A stretch of 5,081 nt of DNA, taken from NCBI GenBank assembly GCA_903824515.1, contig CAIJXA010000101.1, positions 1 to 5,081 of the forward strand. The letters run 5' to 3'. The first letter of the stretch is position 1, and every line of letters begins with the position of its first letter. The notes beneath the pieces are model-generated. The model saw only the letters and a program-made list of their open reading frames with translations, did no database searches and was not told the DNA's origin. The translations under genes were made by a program, and so were the position numbers. This DNA is from an uncultured bacterium (GTDB lineage: Bacteria > Patescibacteriota > Minisyncoccia > Moranbacterales > GWC2-37-73). Below are positions 4,932 to 5,081 of this stretch, one piece after another.

Positions 4932-5001
4932 AAACACCTCAATAAAAAAGGTGTTTATAATTTTCTCTACATAACAAAAAAATACCTCGCGAGAAGTATT
5001 T
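4932..5001. repeat. Two related hairpins in the right-hand gap
   Basis: The first hairpin is AAACACC/GGTGTTT (4932-4938 and 4950-4956). The second is AAATAC/GTATTT (4980-4985 and 4996-5001) around the palindrome CTCGCGAG. Both are preceded by AACAAAAAAA and followed by AT, and the one stem difference is compensated (C-G in one, T-A in the other). They may be terminators of a gene beyond the right edge or copies of a small repeat. No coding sequence is visible from 4867 to 5081. Confidence 0.45.
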
Positions 5002-5004
5002 ATT

Positions 5005-5044
5005 TGCTTGCCCCGTAGTGAAATAAATTTCTACTACTGGGGGC
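5005..5044. repeat. Long imperfect hairpin with a repeated 13-mer
   Basis: TGCTTGCCCCGTA (5005-5017) is an exact copy of 3621-3633. Here it forms the left arm of a hairpin: GCCCC, GTAGT and GAAAT (5010-5024) pair with ATTTC, ACTAC and GGGGC (5027-5044), with small bulges at 5032 and 5038. The copy at 3621 lacks the right arm. No T-run follows, so it is more likely a dispersed repeat than a terminator. Confidence 0.45.
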
Positions 5045-5081
5045 TACAGCAATACAAAAAACCGAAGTTAATCGTAAGCTA

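Overview
The window looks like chromosomal DNA from an AT-rich bacterium with compact genes and structured, AT-rich gaps. The gene set (a LexA-type repressor coupled to a Y-family polymerase, an unrecognised small acidic protein, and a Fic AMPylase with a C-terminal HTH) and the style of the intergenic repeats remind me of Patescibacteria/CPR (for example Parcubacteria or Moranbacteria). That is an impression, not a proof. TGA is used as a stop by several genes, which argues against the CPR lineages that recode TGA as glycine.

Layout. Positions 1-140 look like the outer end of an insertion sequence: a minus-strand reading frame starts at 30 and runs off the left edge (MSQKEVSRYD, like the N-terminus of some HTH transposases), and two 24-bp-spaced GGACATT repeats lie outside it. 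Positions 225-2168 are an SOS mutagenesis operon on the plus strand: a consensus promoter with a palindromic LexA box between -35 and -10, lexA (286-852), and a DinB/UmuC-like polymerase (852-2168) whose ATG overlaps the lexA stop by one base. A strong bidirectional terminator (2281-2321) separates this operon from a convergent minus-strand gene of unknown function (2341-2859). Positions 2881-3746 are mostly non-coding: several inverted repeats, one doubtful small Cys/His-rich ORF (3319-3504) and a repeat-like segment. A class II Fic-domain gene (minus, 3747-4808) follows. Its promoter (4838-4866) is filled by three tandem 10-bp repeats, a good candidate operator. Positions 4867-5081 hold hairpins and no gene.

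How it works together. The best supported story is a self-contained DNA-damage module. LexA should repress its own promoter; RecA-stimulated self-cleavage at Ala74-Gly75 would lift repression and co-induce the error-prone polymerase. The Fic protein probably AMPylates (or otherwise modifies) a target protein, is restrained by its own N-terminal inhibitory helix, and may regulate its own transcription through its C-terminal HTH and the tandem repeats. I see no direct link between the Fic gene and the SOS operon, and no clear sign of a wholly new system. The most checkable novelties are the fic operator array, the paired hairpins at 3172-3240, and the recurring intergenic repeat.
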